The position numbers and the translations under genes are program-made. The notes below the pieces were generated by a model, which saw only the letters and a program-made list of their open reading frames with translations, searched no databases and was not told the origin of the DNA. A stretch of 64,000 nt of DNA from the NCBI GenBank assembly GCA_907165135.1, contig OU015566.1, forward strand, positions 7,300,157 through 7,364,156, read 5' to 3'. Positions 11,901 to 23,969 of the stretch are shown here, in pieces (position 1 is the stretch's first letter; every line of letters begins with the position of its first letter). Source of the stretch: Oikopleura dioica (taxonomy: Eukaryota > Chordata > Appendicularia > Copelata > Oikopleuridae).

Positions 11901-12816
11901 ACTTTAGATAGCAACTACACTGTAGTACTGCTTTAGTTTCTCACTCAACTTTCTGTTTCGTAAGTAAGTGATGAACTGCGCGCATTCTTGCATACTCTGT
12001 GAGCATTTCTTCGACTGATAAATTGCCACCTGTGATGCAGATAGGACTCTTTTTTCGATGATTGAAGAGTCTTCTTTTCGCAGGGAAAATGCTAACAGAG
12101 GGGACCCTCTTAAAGGCCACCCTTAAATTTACACGGAAAGAAGCATTCAAAATAATTTCGAGTCAATTTCCTCCTCTTTAAAAATTAAGGACCCTCTTTG
12201 GAAAAAAAAATTACCTGAGCGTTCAAGGAGGATACTTTAATTCCACACAGTGCCATACTGATCACAACACTGGTCCCAGTCGTTTTGGTAGCCGGATCTC
12301 TCTGAAAAAGTTTTTTAAGAAAAGCGTGACACTAGAATTTTATAAGGGCTCTAATTTAAAGTTTTAAGTAAGGGTGTCTACAAAAAAAAAGTGCCTTATG
12401 ATAAGCCAGCTCTCGAGAGGCAAAGTGCTTCAGGAGAAATGATAACATGAAATTTAGCATAAGAAAACTTGTCGAAATATGGTGTTAGAAAATAGCGATA
12501 AGGAAATGCTATGACATATAGAAATGTGGAAGTTTATGCGTTATCTGATAAACAAAGCACAGCGGGAGACCTCGGTGATAAGAGACTCGGAAATAATGAG
12601 TTGCTTTCAGCTTAGATTTTCTATGTTTTTATGCTTGTATAATTGAGAGTCGTAACAAAACGTTCCTGTGAAAAAGGATATTTTGTTAAGACTCGGCGGG
12701 GGACGAAATATTGATAAGAAGTTTTTCAAACTTACGTTGATACTGTCGAGTTGTTTGGCGATGAACTGCGCGCGATCACGTGGATTCCCCAAGGTCACTG
12801 GAAACGAGCCAATATA
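8986..12816 (-). CDS. SH2D5: SH2D5-like adaptor: PTB domain plus SH2 domain (5' end not found)
   Basis: Seven exons, 12816-12736, 12301-12215, 11269-11138, 10271-9827, 9783-9327, 9280-9139 and 9093-8986, keep frame throughout and give 483 residues. The first three and a half exons form a PTB domain: YIGSFPV, GIKVSS, then MVHALRRVSFSTC and FAFAARDPG. These are the signature segments of vertebrate SH2D5. A Ser/Thr-rich linker follows. The SH2 domain starts at about residue 392 (KWYHQGLPK), continues with GTFLVLNN and ends FPHLLMLVAHY. The FLVR arginine needed for phosphotyrosine binding is leucine here; from memory human SH2D5 also lacks it, so this looks ancestral. The start codon lies upstream of 12816 and was not identified. 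Some introns here are much longer (430-910 nt) than elsewhere in the window. Probably a cytoplasmic signalling adaptor. Confidence 0.85.
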
Positions 12817-13606
12817 CTGAAAAAATGAGGATTATTAAAAGTATCCATCAACGCGAAAATTGAAGACTGAAATCAACAACGACATCTGACACACGCTGGA
12901 GCGGCGCCAAGACAAAGAGAATGGAGGGAATTTTAAATGAATAAATTATACTTTCTGACTACTGAAAGAAAAGAATTCCTAGCTTTCTTCTGGATTAACG
13001 AGCAAGTTAAGTTAGTTGTTGAATTTGGAGTAGCGCCAAAAGTATGTTCTTATCGTGTAAGGCGCGCGTCAGTTATTCTGAATACAGCTGTGCCTTTGAG
13101 GTTTTGCAGAAGATGATAAAACTGTCAACATTGGCGTATATTTTCGCGAAAGATTCAGAACACGTTTCCAAAAACATTTTGTTGTTAGGTTTTTTGAGCG
13201 TCATTTTTGCACTCTTGCACTTTTGTTGGCCTCAATAATTGTTCAAAAGGGGCTTATTTTCAACAAAAACAGTAACAATCCCGACCCAGATTAGTAATTA
13301 ACCGCCACAATTTTAAAACGCGCGTACTTAGCCATCTGCTCAGAGCAATAAATTGAAGCTTTATTCGCGCGTTAGTACCTACCGCGTCGTATAAACTTGA
13401 CGTCTTTTGAAAAATGCTCGGAGCTTGAAAAGGAATTTGTCAGATTTAAACTCATTACTCCTCGTGATTTATTTGTTTGTGGAAAAGACAAGAACAGGAA
13501 CATCCCTGCCACGCTTATTCTCCGCCTTTATGGTTGGTTTTTGGTGATTTTCTAGATGATCATAGTTGATGTTGTCTTTCAAAAATTCAATCGGTTAGTT
13601 TAAAGC

Positions 13607-14278
13607 ATGCTCAAGCCACTGAGTCACGAGCTTCGTCGACGGGCTGTGGAAATCTCCCTCGGGTTTCTTGGTAAAATCATCAAAAAGAAGCCGCACTTCA
13701 ATTACTGTTTTTAAGCGCTTTATGTAGCTGTGGACATTGGAGTGCAACTATACAATCGAATCTACGCAGCAAAGAAGAAGGTGATTGCAGAAATCTCCGT
13801 GCACGAAGATGTCCTCGACGAAGCTCAAGCTGACTCAACATCCGTCGATCCTGCTTTCGACACTGGCTTCGAGGACGGTCCTTCGTCTCCAGAACCCAAC
13901 TCTACATTTGAAGAGATCGAGAGCATCCGGAATCTTCAGACTGGCGTTCAGATCACTGGATTTTCAATCCTCGGCGAAGATCAAACCATCGGATCGATGG
14001 AGTCTTTTAGCGAGGAAGAACCAACCGATGTCTTGATTCATTTCGAACCCTCGCTTGTTGAAGCCTCTCTGCCCGTGGCTCAAGAAGAAGAACCCACCTC
14101 ACCAATATTGGCAATAACCGACGTCGAGGAAGAATACATCGAAGCTTCCCTCAGCGAAATCTCTTCAATCCCCGAAACCGATAATGATAATTCATCAATC
14201 ACAAGCACGGATGAACATTTCTTGAGCTGCTCAGAGTACGAGTACTTTTCTGCCTGTTCAGACATCGAAGTAGAGTAA
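13607..14278 (+). CDS. Acidic, low-complexity protein, unknown
   Basis: Two exons, 13607-13670 and 13728-14278, join across a 57-nt GT-AG intron to give 204 residues starting MLKPLSHELRRRAVEISL. After a basic N-terminal 40 residues the protein is strongly acidic and Ser-rich, with no predicted fold. The C-terminus ends SACSDIEVE. AATAAA lies about 50 bases past the stop. The acid-rich, short-motif character suggests a regulatory or disordered protein. No homologue is recognised. The ATG is the first in frame, and the preceding region carries the usual AT-rich leader. Confidence 0.55.
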
Positions 14279-14993
14279 ATCCTCCATTTTCAAGCATTTT
14301 AAACTTTTTCTTTAGATTTTTTGAAAATAAATATTCCAAATCAAAAAGCCAATTCGTCTTTCTTAGACTGAAAAAATGTTATGGAACGTTTTTCCGGAAC
14401 TAATTATTGGGACTTGCGAGTCTCAGAAAAAAAGACTGGCGCATTTTAGAATCAGCGCCCAAGTGATCCTCTTATCCCGTAATCCTGAGTCGCCACAAAC
14501 ATCCATTTTCAACCTTCGTAAATTTCATTTTAGTGAAAAGGGGGTTTTGCAATCCAATTTTCGCGACCCTGGAATCGCTCCTCTTTTGATCCCTTTAAAT
14601 TTATTGAACTCAAGTTTCGAATACAAATTTTAAAATTCGCAATAGAAGTTCTCGTGAAAAATCGTTGGTGAAAAAAGCTTGTGTTTTTGGAAAAAACAAT
14701 TATCTGTTCACAAAAATCTGGAGAGTCGGGTCCTCCCGAATTCACGTGGAATGAGATTATGACATCGGCTCATCACTGTTTCTAAAGAAAATTAGAAGGC
14801 GCGTGTCACATGTGGCGCAAATCACGAACTCCTTCATGTTCTCAGGGGAATTTTCTGGCTGATAGCGCGGCCGAAAAATCTACCTCGATCAGAAATTTTC
14901 ATGTCACAAGGGATTACAGTTTCTAAGCCCTTATTTTACTTTCAAAATCATAATATTATGAAATCTCTAATCACAAGTCTCTGACTGTAGTTA

Positions 14994-15163
14994 TCGAGAA
15001 GCCGCTTGCGGCTTCGAGTCTCATATAATTTAAGCCGCGCAAAGCGCGGCTCTTTCATTTTTTGACTCGAAGCCGCAAGAAAATTCAAAATAAATAAAAT
15101 GAAAGAGCCGCGCTCAGCGCGGCTTAAATTATTTGAGACTCAAAGCCGCAAGCGGCTTTTCGA
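14994..15163. repeat. Foldback MITE, GAAGCCGC family, copy 1
   Basis: Ends carry the palindromic core GAAGCCGCTTGCGGCTTC, and internal arms (GCCGCGCAAAGCGCGGC, AGCCGCGCTCAGCGCGGCT) form further hairpins. The same family recurs at 16291, 19723 and 29177. No open reading frame. Confidence 0.8.
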
Positions 15164-16290
15164 TTTTTACTAGAAAAAGCACTCTAAATTGCGTATCAGA
15201 CTGATAAAGAAAAAAAGGAAAGCTACTTTATCTCTTACCAAAGAAAAAACTCTCTTCAACAAATATTATCATTAATTCGGAAAATTTCAAAGATAACCGT
15301 TTTTTTCTCTTCCAAAGCTGAAAAATATTATTTTTGCTCTCCAAGAAGACCGGCGCCCCTATAATTTTTTCTTGCTAGAGTGGCTACCCTGTTATGTACG
15401 TGTGCTTGCGAAAACATGGACAAGTGGCGATGCCACTTGGCGGGTAGAGAGACGTGAGCTGGATTTGCTGCAGCGGAATTAGCAATTACAGGCGTTTAAA
15501 GAACTTCGGAGCGGTTTTCGCTGTCTGAAAAGGATGATGCAGCTTCATTTTTCCCGCGAATCGTTACGTGGCCACTTTGCTTATTTTAGAGAGCGCGAAA
15601 AATTTGCGATTTTCGCAAAGCCATTAGCTCAATCGTGGGATAATAAATTGTGACGCGCGTTTTATTGAATTTCACGTTCTAAAAATCTCAAATCCCAAAA
15701 CGGTACCTGAACGGATTGCTCATTATAAGATCACTCAATTCGAGCAAATAAGAAAAGAGTCTAAAATCAAAAAGTAAAAGTACACCCTCTTTCAATCGAA
15801 TTAAAAACCACAACCCTGATTTAACCCCCTCAATTAAGGTACAAAGTAGCTGGAAATATCGCGTTATCATTCCTGGTTAAATTCGAGACCTCAAACTTTC
15901 GGTCGGCTTTTTGAACCGCAGGCGTGGCATCTCGCCTGGAATGGATCTCCGAATTCATCACTGTCGCCATCACCTTTCCTGTCACATTTTGGCCTTGCGT
16001 CACGTGATCCCTCTTTCGATGACAAAGGGAGCCAAGTTGTGGAAGCGAAATGCTTTCAATTCGGCAGCTTTGCATTTGCATTTAACATTTCGCATTTGGC
16101 TCAGAATGGTGGTGAATTTGGCAGAGAACCGAAAAGAAAGAGAGTGAGACATGACACAAATATACTAATCCCACTTCACACACAAGAAAAATATAGAGTG
16201 TGTAGTCAACATATCTGAATTCTTTAGAATGCATTTTCTGACCTACTTATTGTAGTGACCCCTTATTATTCTTTCTATTTCAATTAAAAA

Positions 16291-16387
16291 TCGAGAAGCC
16301 GCTTGCGGCTTCGACTCTAATAAAATTAAAGCCGCGCTTGGCGCGGCTCTTTCATTTTTCTACTCGAAGCCGCAACCGGCTTCTCGA
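16291..16387. repeat. Foldback MITE, GAAGCCGC family, copy 2
   Basis: Short version of the same element: TCGAGAAGCCGC start, inner GCCGCGCTTGGCGCGGC hairpin, and a complementary end. Confidence 0.8.
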
Positions 16388-17206
16388 TTTTTTTTTTGAT
16401 ATTCAAGGAAAGAACTCATCTAACCCCATCGACGGTCAAAATTCATGTTGAATCGGCATCTTCCATACTTGACTGGGCGCCAAAGTACCGTTCAAAGCAC
16501 TACAACTCGGGGTGTAACAAAATCCGGCATGTTTTCCTTTGTTCTTTTGCCTGGCAGCACCAAAAGCGGGCGTTTCAAGCTCAGTAGTGACTAGTCCAGC
16601 CTAGCGTGAAATTCGACAACTACAGTTTGAGTCAAAAATTTCTAGCGCTGGAAATGGCTCTTTTGAATAATCAATTTTAGGGCTCGATTAAGGAGAACAG
16701 CGGATTATAAGATTCAGCGCTTAGTTTTAGGTTTCGCGATGAAAAAGCTAGAATGACTAAATCGTGATTAGCAAAATCATCAAGGAGGAAAAAACGTGAT
16801 TGGAGCTTATCTTCGATTTTCAAAATGAGTTTAGGATGTCGCCCTTTTACAGAAATGTCTCTAAATTAAACCATTTCGGATAAAAACTGCTGAATCGGGG
16901 ATTTTTGAAAAATTATTTTTCACGCCTTGTTTGCTAATTGATGGCTCTTCCAATTATGAAACGATGTTGCGTGACCTTGCGGATTCTGCCTGATTTGTTA
17001 TCAAAATATCAACGTCAGGGGTGCTGCTCTTCGCGGCTTCTTTTCCCCTGATTTTCCAAACGATTTCGCGAACTTTCAGTCTTTGGTAAAAACGTTGTCT
17101 TAGCGCGAAACTACGGTACTGCCGGTGCAAACAAGTGACCCTGGTTCTACCGAATTCAGCAGAATAAAATCAGTATTGTTAGAAATATGGTCGTTATGTG
17201 TTTTGT

Positions 17207-20200
17207 TTACTTTCGGAACTTGTTGGAAAGGACCACCCAAAATCCCTTTTGGCTTTTGGGCTCAATCAACAACATATAAATCTGGCCAAATGGGGAAATC
17301 CTCGCGGGGATGATCCACGAAAATCCTTTCCGGATTTGGCTCTGGATCTGAAAACAAGCACTCGGCGCTAGATACCGTACTTTCCTCGATGATTTTTATG
17401 AAATTTAATGAGTTAATTAAACTCGACAAAAGGATGATTTAAAAAATTCGCGGGCCCGGAAATCGTCAAAAACTTCTTGTCTAGTTTTGTAGAGCTCGTC
17501 GAGACGAGTCGAATGATATATAAAACTCCGGACAGTTTCAAGATTTTCCGCCAAAAAAGTGATAAGAAGGTGTCTTATCAAAAATTTTCTGACCGGCGCC
17601 GTTTTGTTCTAGAAAAGCTGAGGTGATGCTTGACCCCGGAAAATGATCCTCATGGTCTGTTCTATTCCGGCAAAAATTTCAGCTCGTCATCATATACCCA
17701 GCCGAGTTTATCGTTAAATTTCATTTTCCAAGGAAAATGGGACTGTAAATGGGCCGGAAACTAGGAACGTGCAGCGACAACAAAATGCACTAATTTTTTG
17801 ATTTTTCGCTGATAAGCACAGCAGGATATGTGAGGACGAGCTGAAATTTTTGCCGGAATAGAACAGACCATGAGGATCATTTTCCGGGGTCAAGCATCAC
17901 CTCAGCTTTTCTAGAACAAAAACGGCGCCAGTCAGAAAATTTTTGATAAGACACCTTCTTATCACTTTTTTTGGCGGAAAATCTTGAAACTGTCAGGAGT
18001 TTTATATATCATTCGACTCGTCTCGACGAGCTCTACAAAACAAGACAAGAAGTTTTTGACGAGTTCCAGGCCCGCAAAATTTTTTGAAATCATCAAGCCC
18101 CATAAAACCAAGATTAATTAAATGAATCGCGATTTTTTAATTTGCGATATTGCTCGGCTGACGGCCAAGTTCCCAGCAGAGAGAGCATCAATTTAACAGT
18201 TTTTATGTTCATAGTTCAATTTTTTGAAAGTAGCGCGCTCGTAAAACTTAACTCTTGGCGCGTAAATTGAATAAAAAAGGACTCGTTATTTATGAATCTG
18301 CTGTTTTACAATGAGCGAAGCCCGGTTGTAAAATTCAGTGAACGGACGGATTCATTATTCCGACGCGAAATGAAATTGAAACGAGATAAGGTTCTCGTCA
18401 TCCCTTTTTCGTGAACCTGACGTTTTTTGTTTGTTGAATATTAGGAGGGTTTTCTCAAAGATAATGATCTTTTTTCGGATTTTAACATGAGAATAAGCGT
18501 TAAATTCGCCCTAAAATCGACTAATAAAAAGCTCGTTTTCATTTTAAATATAAAATAAAAAATATTTAACCTGGAAGAGCGGCCGTGTATTTCCCAAATT
18601 ATAAAATTTCAGCGATATGGCCAGTGTACTGATAATTCTGTTTATCACGTTCTTCTTGAGCACGTCGGGACCGTTGTGCAAATTAAACTGAAAGGAGCAG
18701 AATTTCTGTAATTCAGAAATGCCGAAGCTGTTTTATGTTCCTGCCAAATTTAATTGCCAAATGAAAATAAGCGACGGAAAACTGTTTGTTCAATCTGTTG
18801 AAGTTTTTGATGTAGGAAGGAAAGAAAGCAGTTTCGGAATCCAATTTGGGTCGAGATTTACGATTTAAATTTATGGCTATAAATCGAAAAGGGATAATTA
18901 CAATTTTTAACTCATAAAAGGAAAAATGCACAAAAAGGGACAAATATTCCCTTTTCTTCATTTTTCCCTACATTGCGTGAGTAATTTTAACTGTATGATT
19001 TATTATTTGACTTATTGAAAAAGATCAAAGATGGACAATTCAAATTTGTTGAAAATAACTCTGATTTTTATTGTACCCAGGGTGACTGAGCGCGATGGAA
19101 AAAATCATCGTACTGTAAATATCGAGCGCTACTTCTATCGCTTCTGAATGACTGTGCAAATTTATCTCCTCGGCCTTGGAACAAACTACAGTAAATATTC
19201 ATTCATTATTATCAACCACTGTATTGTCAGTCGAAAATAACGGGAGACACTGAATTGTGCCGCCCTGCGCCGCCTTGCGCCGCCCTGCGCCGCCCAGCGT
19301 CGCCCAGTCTCGCCGGATCCGAAGATATTTTGTCTTTCAAAAGCGGGTAATTTAGATTTTCATATAAAATTAGTTATTCTGACATATTTGAATTGTCTGA
19401 AAATTAAAAAAGCCATCCTATAATTTTGGGTGCCAGTAGAGTAATTCGCAATCAAACTCAGAATTTGGCATAAAATCACAAATAAATTGAGCACGCGACG
19501 GGCCAGAGGCCCTTACGCGCGCATTTTCTGGTAGAGAACTCATTGGGTTGGCGGGGCCCAACTCTCGCTCTTGTTCAGAACAGTTTCCTAGGTCATAGTT
19601 GGGTCGAATGAGAGCCGGATGGTTTCGGACCGGGCGACGCTGGGCGGCGCAGGGCGGCGCAGGGCGGCGCAGGGCGGCGCAAGGCGGCGCAGGGCGGCAC
19701 AATTCAGTACCCCCCAAAATAACGAGAAGCCGCTTGCGGCTTCGAGCTCAAAAAAAGCCGCGCTAGGTGCGGCTTTAATCTTCTTTTTATCTCGAAGCCG
19801 CAGAATGAGTTTCTATTGAAAATTTCCTTCAATAAAAACTCTTTTTTCTGCCTGTCAATTACGAGTTATTGACAGAAAGGAATACTTTCAGCTGTCAACC
19901 CTTTTTCCTCCATTACACAAAAGCCCCCTTGAAAACAACAATAAAAGCGAATAATTGCCTTGTTGACCTGTCGGCGATGATTGATTCCCTCGTCAGCAGG
20001 AAATAATGAAATAACGATCCGTGAAAAGGAAATTTCGTTTTTGAAAGCGAAAATTTAAATCTTAAAAATTTAAAATTTCGAATTTCTGCGCTAATTCGGC
20101 AGCTGGCGACCGCGAAAAGCGACCGCGAAATATCGCTGAAAACGTAGTAAATTTTTTACAATCTGAAAAAAGTCCTCGACCGAGCGGTTTTCGAATTTGC

Positions 20201-20689
20201 TAGCTACTGTTTCTAAGGCTTTTTAGATTCAAAGAGATCCGTTAAATACTGTTTTTAGATACACGAATCCCAAGATCACGTGATCCAGAACACCTGAGAG
20301 GGCTGAGCTGCTTCATCCGCAGCGGGAGTTTATCGCCACCGAGGGAATCTTTATCACGGGCTTTGTAGGCCGCTGAGCGCGCGATTTTTTGGGAATACGG
20401 GTCACGCTTTTTAACATGTTCATGGAAAAGCCGGTTGATGATTTCAGTACACAATAAAGGACAATAAAAATAGCGCATCTTGACCAATTTATTGGCTAAT
20501 CAAAAAGAAGTTCTTAGTTCCGGTTTTCCCACAGATCGAAGAAATAGCCGCCTGCGGCATTTTTTTGTGAAATGGGCTCGTAGAAATTCGCCAATTTGGA
20601 TGACCAATAAATTGGCCAAAACGCGCTTGCGGGTTAAAATTGTTCAATCGACTTACCGTGGCTTTTCGAGGGGGTTCATTGACGTCCAT
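17207..20689 (-). CDS. Unrecognised gene, five exons spread over 3.5 kb
   Basis: Minus-strand exons are 20689-20657 (MDVNEPPRKAT), 20478-20294, 19185-19077, 18687-18571 and 17347-17207. Every junction has an AG acceptor and GT donor, and phases agree from one exon to the next, which is unlikely by chance. The product is about 161 residues, basic, with segments such as RSDRSSARYLQYDDFF and NLHNGPDVLKKNV. I recognise no domain. The last exon is the least certain. Read one frame away it ends in a more natural acidic tail (PERIFVDHPREDFPIW), which would need one more, unseen, exon. Introns hold two large foldback elements. Confidence 0.5.
17405..18125. repeat. Large foldback element inside an intron
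   Basis: Arms of about 225 bp, 17464-17688 and 17835-18062, are reverse complements at high identity. Weaker complementarity runs outward to about 17405 and 18125, ending near TTAATTAA. The spacer is about 150 bp. There is no coding capacity. It lies in the last intron of the gene at 17207-20689, so a nascent transcript would carry a very long hairpin. Confidence 0.85.
19250..19708. repeat. Foldback element with tandem 10-bp arms
   Basis: The left arm (19250-19307) and right arm (19631-19708) are inverted and each consists of tandem copies of a 10-bp unit (GCGGCGCAGG on the right). The outer ends are ACTGAATTGTGCC and its complement. It lies in an intron of the gene at 17207-20689. Confidence 0.8.
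19723..19803. repeat. Foldback MITE, GAAGCCGC family, copy 3
   Basis: Short copy directly beside the 10-bp-repeat foldback. It has GAAGCCGCTTGCGGCTTC at one end and a complementary CTCGAAGCCGCAG end; the right end is degraded. Confidence 0.75.
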
Positions 20690-22210
20690 TTTCTTGCAGT
20701 TTTTTTTTTCTATGATTTTTTCTTCAATATTTTTTCTTGAAAATTGTTCTTCTGCTTGTGTCTCTTTTTTTAATATTTTCTGCGTAAAAATCTTTTGACC
20801 AATCTCGATGTTACTTTGTTATTGTTTTTTCCTTCTCGCTTTCCTTTTTGATAAAAATCAGGACTTGGCAAAAATCGCGAAATCGGCGTTTTTTTTTTCA
20901 GAAATTTTTTCGGAGCCGTGTTGATTCCGCTCAGCGCTGAGCGCGGCGGGTGCTCTGGAGCTCCACCGCCGCGCGGCTCTTTATCGCGCTCTTGAAGAGA
21001 ATGGAGAGAATAGAGCTTGGGAAAGGGGGGATTTGCTCGGCGAGCTTTCTATGCTGATAACTATCGTAATGGTAAATAATAAGGGCGGATTTCGAAATGG
21101 ACAGATTATGCTAAGATCGGCGTCAAGACCGGGGAAAATAATAATGCCATAATAGGGACTTTCTATCAATTGAAATCTCAGTTTTCTTTGTTGGAATTGT
21201 TACGCTACTGTTCCAAGATGACCAATTACCAAAGCGGCTATCCAGCATTGTCTACCAGACATCGATATTGGTGGTCCAAGATAGTCAATATAAAATCCAA
21301 AACTTCAAAGAATCATCCCAAGATTGACGATTTTGGGATTGGTTTGCTTAACTTCGCCTTCAAAATCGACAATCTTGGGCCGGTTATTTCGTGTTTAGTC
21401 GACAATCTTTGGGAGAGGTTTTGAAGAAGTTTGAATTTTCTTTCTAATGAGAATTTTTCTATAATAAAAACATCTTTTTATTCCTATAAAAACTTTTATA
21501 AATAAACTTTCTTGGTTTCCAAGGCGCTAGAATTGACCTTTTATAAATCAGTCGGCAGTGAATTCTCCAGAAATTATATTCGACCCTTGTCAAAGCGCAT
21601 CAAGACGTTCACAGCGTCGAGAATTAACTTTTAAAAAGTGATGAAACTCCAGTGTGAAATCAACGATAATGGAGTTAATTTCGTCGGACAGCGAAAACGT
21701 GACTTGCGCGCTCCAGGTGCCAGAGCTCAGGGCAGATTCTGAAGCAGTTTCACACATTCCTGGCGAACCAGAAAACGGCGACTCTTGCGCATTTCTGAGG
21801 CAGCTCTTAGGATTTTATTGTATGCAACTAATACTCCAGCGAATACAATAAAAATCCAAGAACATGGACGATCGATAAAGGTAGTTTCATGCAACTGTAT
21901 AAATTGAAGCTAAGCCGGAGGAAAATGAGTCTAAAGAGGAGGCAAGTGTTTGACGATAACAAGGGAAAGAATAAACTCTTGAAGTGCAGCCATCTAAAGT
22001 GCTCGTCTGCGCGTCGAAAATAGACTTGTAAGTGATCAATGATCATCTGATTCATTTCCCAAAACGCTTGGCTCGGCAATCTGTGTAGAAACCTGAGTCA
22101 GGGTCCTAAAAGAACAGAGAAATGACTCTCACTCAGTGTAATTTATAAATACCTCAAGTTAATCCGTAACTGACGGCTCACTAAAAACCCATGGCGGTAC
22201 GGTCCATTCT
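20690..22210. other. Intergenic region
   Basis: Contains the presumed promoter of the 17-20 kb gene and a GC-rich patch at 20930-20990 with a small palindrome. A small plus-strand frame at 21669-21848 (MELISSDSENVTC...) ends right at an AATAAA. It could be a tiny gene but has no other support. Confidence 0.4.
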
Positions 22211-22222
22211 AAGACATAACAC

Positions 22223-23110
22223 ACTGGTCAATTTTGAGAGAAAACGCGCTTCACGAACTTCCACAAATATGCATTTTCGCCCGGGCCACGTACCGTCTTA
22301 GTTCTGCCGCGCTCTAGCAAAATATACGGAATCTGGCTTCTTAGAGGATTTTTTTTTCGGAGACGTGATTTTATTTCGATACTTTGTTCTGGCTCTATTT
22401 TAGAAAATGGAAAGGGATGAGCGCCGTTTGTCAAATGCAGGATATGCTTGTCACTGATGCAGCTCTTGAATATGTCGATTGGAGAGTAATCGTGAGGAAA
22501 AACCTACTTTTTGCTGAAAAGACACTTGAATGTACCAAGAAATACGAAAGATATTGAACTTTTATTTGGATTTATAGAATTGAAATAGATGGTTTAGATG
22601 AGTTCTTCTCGATAATTCATTTTCTTTGAAGAAATATATCTTTTTATTCTTTCATAATTTGATATGATTTGGTCGATAAAGAAGCCGTCCAAAATCTGCG
22701 GTACACAAAGAATTTGATCATCTTCAGAATCGTAAAGAGGCCTACGTCCAAAGCCTTCAGACCGGGCCCTGCAAAAGGATGTTTGAAATGTTGATCCTCT
22801 CGTAAAATTTTGTCTGGCAGATGGTAGACGTTGTCGGTTGCAAACAGATCGTCTCTGGAAATTTGGGCTTTCAAATCTCTTTGGAAAAGTCCGCGTTCTT
22901 CGAAAGACACGCCCAAAAGATTGCTTATATATTCGTTGAAAAAATTTCCACAGTTTCATCGATGCTTTCACATTCACTCAATCGAAAACTGGAGAATTCA
23001 GGAGTTGACAGTCATAAATTTAACCACTGCAAATATTCCCTTCTCGAAGAAAAGACTTTCCGGAAGATCACAAGTAAACGTCACTGATTTTGAAGTACCA
23101 TGAGATTTTT
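22223..23110 (-). pseudogene. Minus-strand coding remnants, unresolved
   Basis: Several long minus-strand stretches look like protein but cannot be joined by GT-AG introns in phase. One runs from an acceptor near 22502 to a stop near 22223 and ends ENAYLWKFVKRVFSQN. Another, about 22650-22950, switches frame near a TTTTGCAG at about 22770, with coding-like sequence on both sides (DDLFATDNVYHLPDKI, then LYDSEDDQILCVPQIL). They may be exons of one gene disrupted by the neighbouring MITE (23098) and LTR element (23514), or use non-canonical introns. No family recognised. Confidence 0.35.
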
Positions 23111-23346
23111 TTCTAAAGGGAGATCGGAGAATCTGAGGGTCCTAAGCCCTCTGGGACTCTCAGGTTAGCCGCGCGCGCCTAGCGCGGCTAGCCAATCAAA
23201 TGACGGTATTTTTCCGCAGTGCGCCGCACTCTAAATTCTTTATTCTGAGGTACCCAACAGGAGCTGAAAGAAATTTCTAGACTTCTCCGAGAGTGAAACG
23301 GGGAAGCGAGGCCAGGGGCCTTCTCCCTCTCTAAAAAAATCTCATG
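23098..23346. repeat. MITE with TA target duplication
   Basis: Terminal inverted repeats of about 25 bp (CCATGAGATTTTTTTC at the left, its near complement at the right) are flanked on both sides by TA, the duplication typical of Tc1/mariner-type elements. The interior is GC-rich and non-coding. With the element removed the flanks read as one minus-strand stretch with a TTTCTTACAG acceptor, so it may interrupt an exon. Confidence 0.7.
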
Positions 23347-23513
23347 GTAGTCCAACTGCTGTAAGAAAGGGAAAACTTTGTTTGCTTCGCTAGCTGTTGA
23401 TCCCTATCTGAATGAGTAACTGTATTACAGCTTTAAAAACGGGCAATCAAGTCTAACAAAGCCGCAATAAAGCCAAAAATGCAGTCTTCTTATAGCGGCT
23501 CCATTCCACATTC

Positions 23514-23722
23514 TGTGGGATCTCAGAACTGCAATCAGAGTCTGTTCGAGTTTGGCAAGGTAGTCTGTATTATAAATTACAAAATCGAGAATGCCGGCTC
23601 CTGACTCGGAGTCGTAATAGCGAAGTGGCAGGTGGAAAAGGCAGATGTGAACATTTCCTAATAAGGATATTGTGAACCTTGAAAACAGTCTGACGAACAA
23701 GTTGAGTAGCTCGAATCCCACA
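23514..23722 (-). repeat. 3' LTR of the retrotransposon
   Basis: TGTGGGAT...ATCCCACA, 209 bp, preceded (in element orientation) by the polypurine tract. Identical, by my reading, to the copy at 25894-26102. Confidence 0.9.
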
Positions 23723-23969
23723 TGTCCCCCCACTTTTTCGTTAGGCTGTTGGACGATCGTTGTTGAGTTCGGCGCTTGCGCGTTAGACGGGCGAAACAAA
23801 TGTGAGTGTTTGAAAGTAAGAATTCTACCTCGGCGATTAGGGTTTTGAGCCACATAAAACGCTGTTGCCGGCGAGACGGTTTTCCGCTGGTAGTTTGTGT
23901 TCGGAGATATAGTGTGCGTAAAATATATTGAGAAACGAAACGATGGTGACTACCTCGACTATAAAGGAT

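Larger units (their letters stand above)
14279..17206. other. Intergenic region with two MITEs
   Basis: Apart from the two GAAGCCGC repeats there is no gene I can support. The plus strand from an acceptor at about 15920 to 16220 is open for roughly 100 codons without an ATG, and the minus strand is also open over part of it (15830-16081). Neither has a partner exon, so I do not call either. Confidence 0.45.

Noticed and set aside
11941..12150. 69-codon minus-strand frame
   Set aside because: Lies in the intron between two PTB exons that join in phase without it.
23425..23853. 142-codon frame across the left LTR
   Set aside because: It runs through the LTR, and the same LTR-encoded segment appears at 25823-26113.
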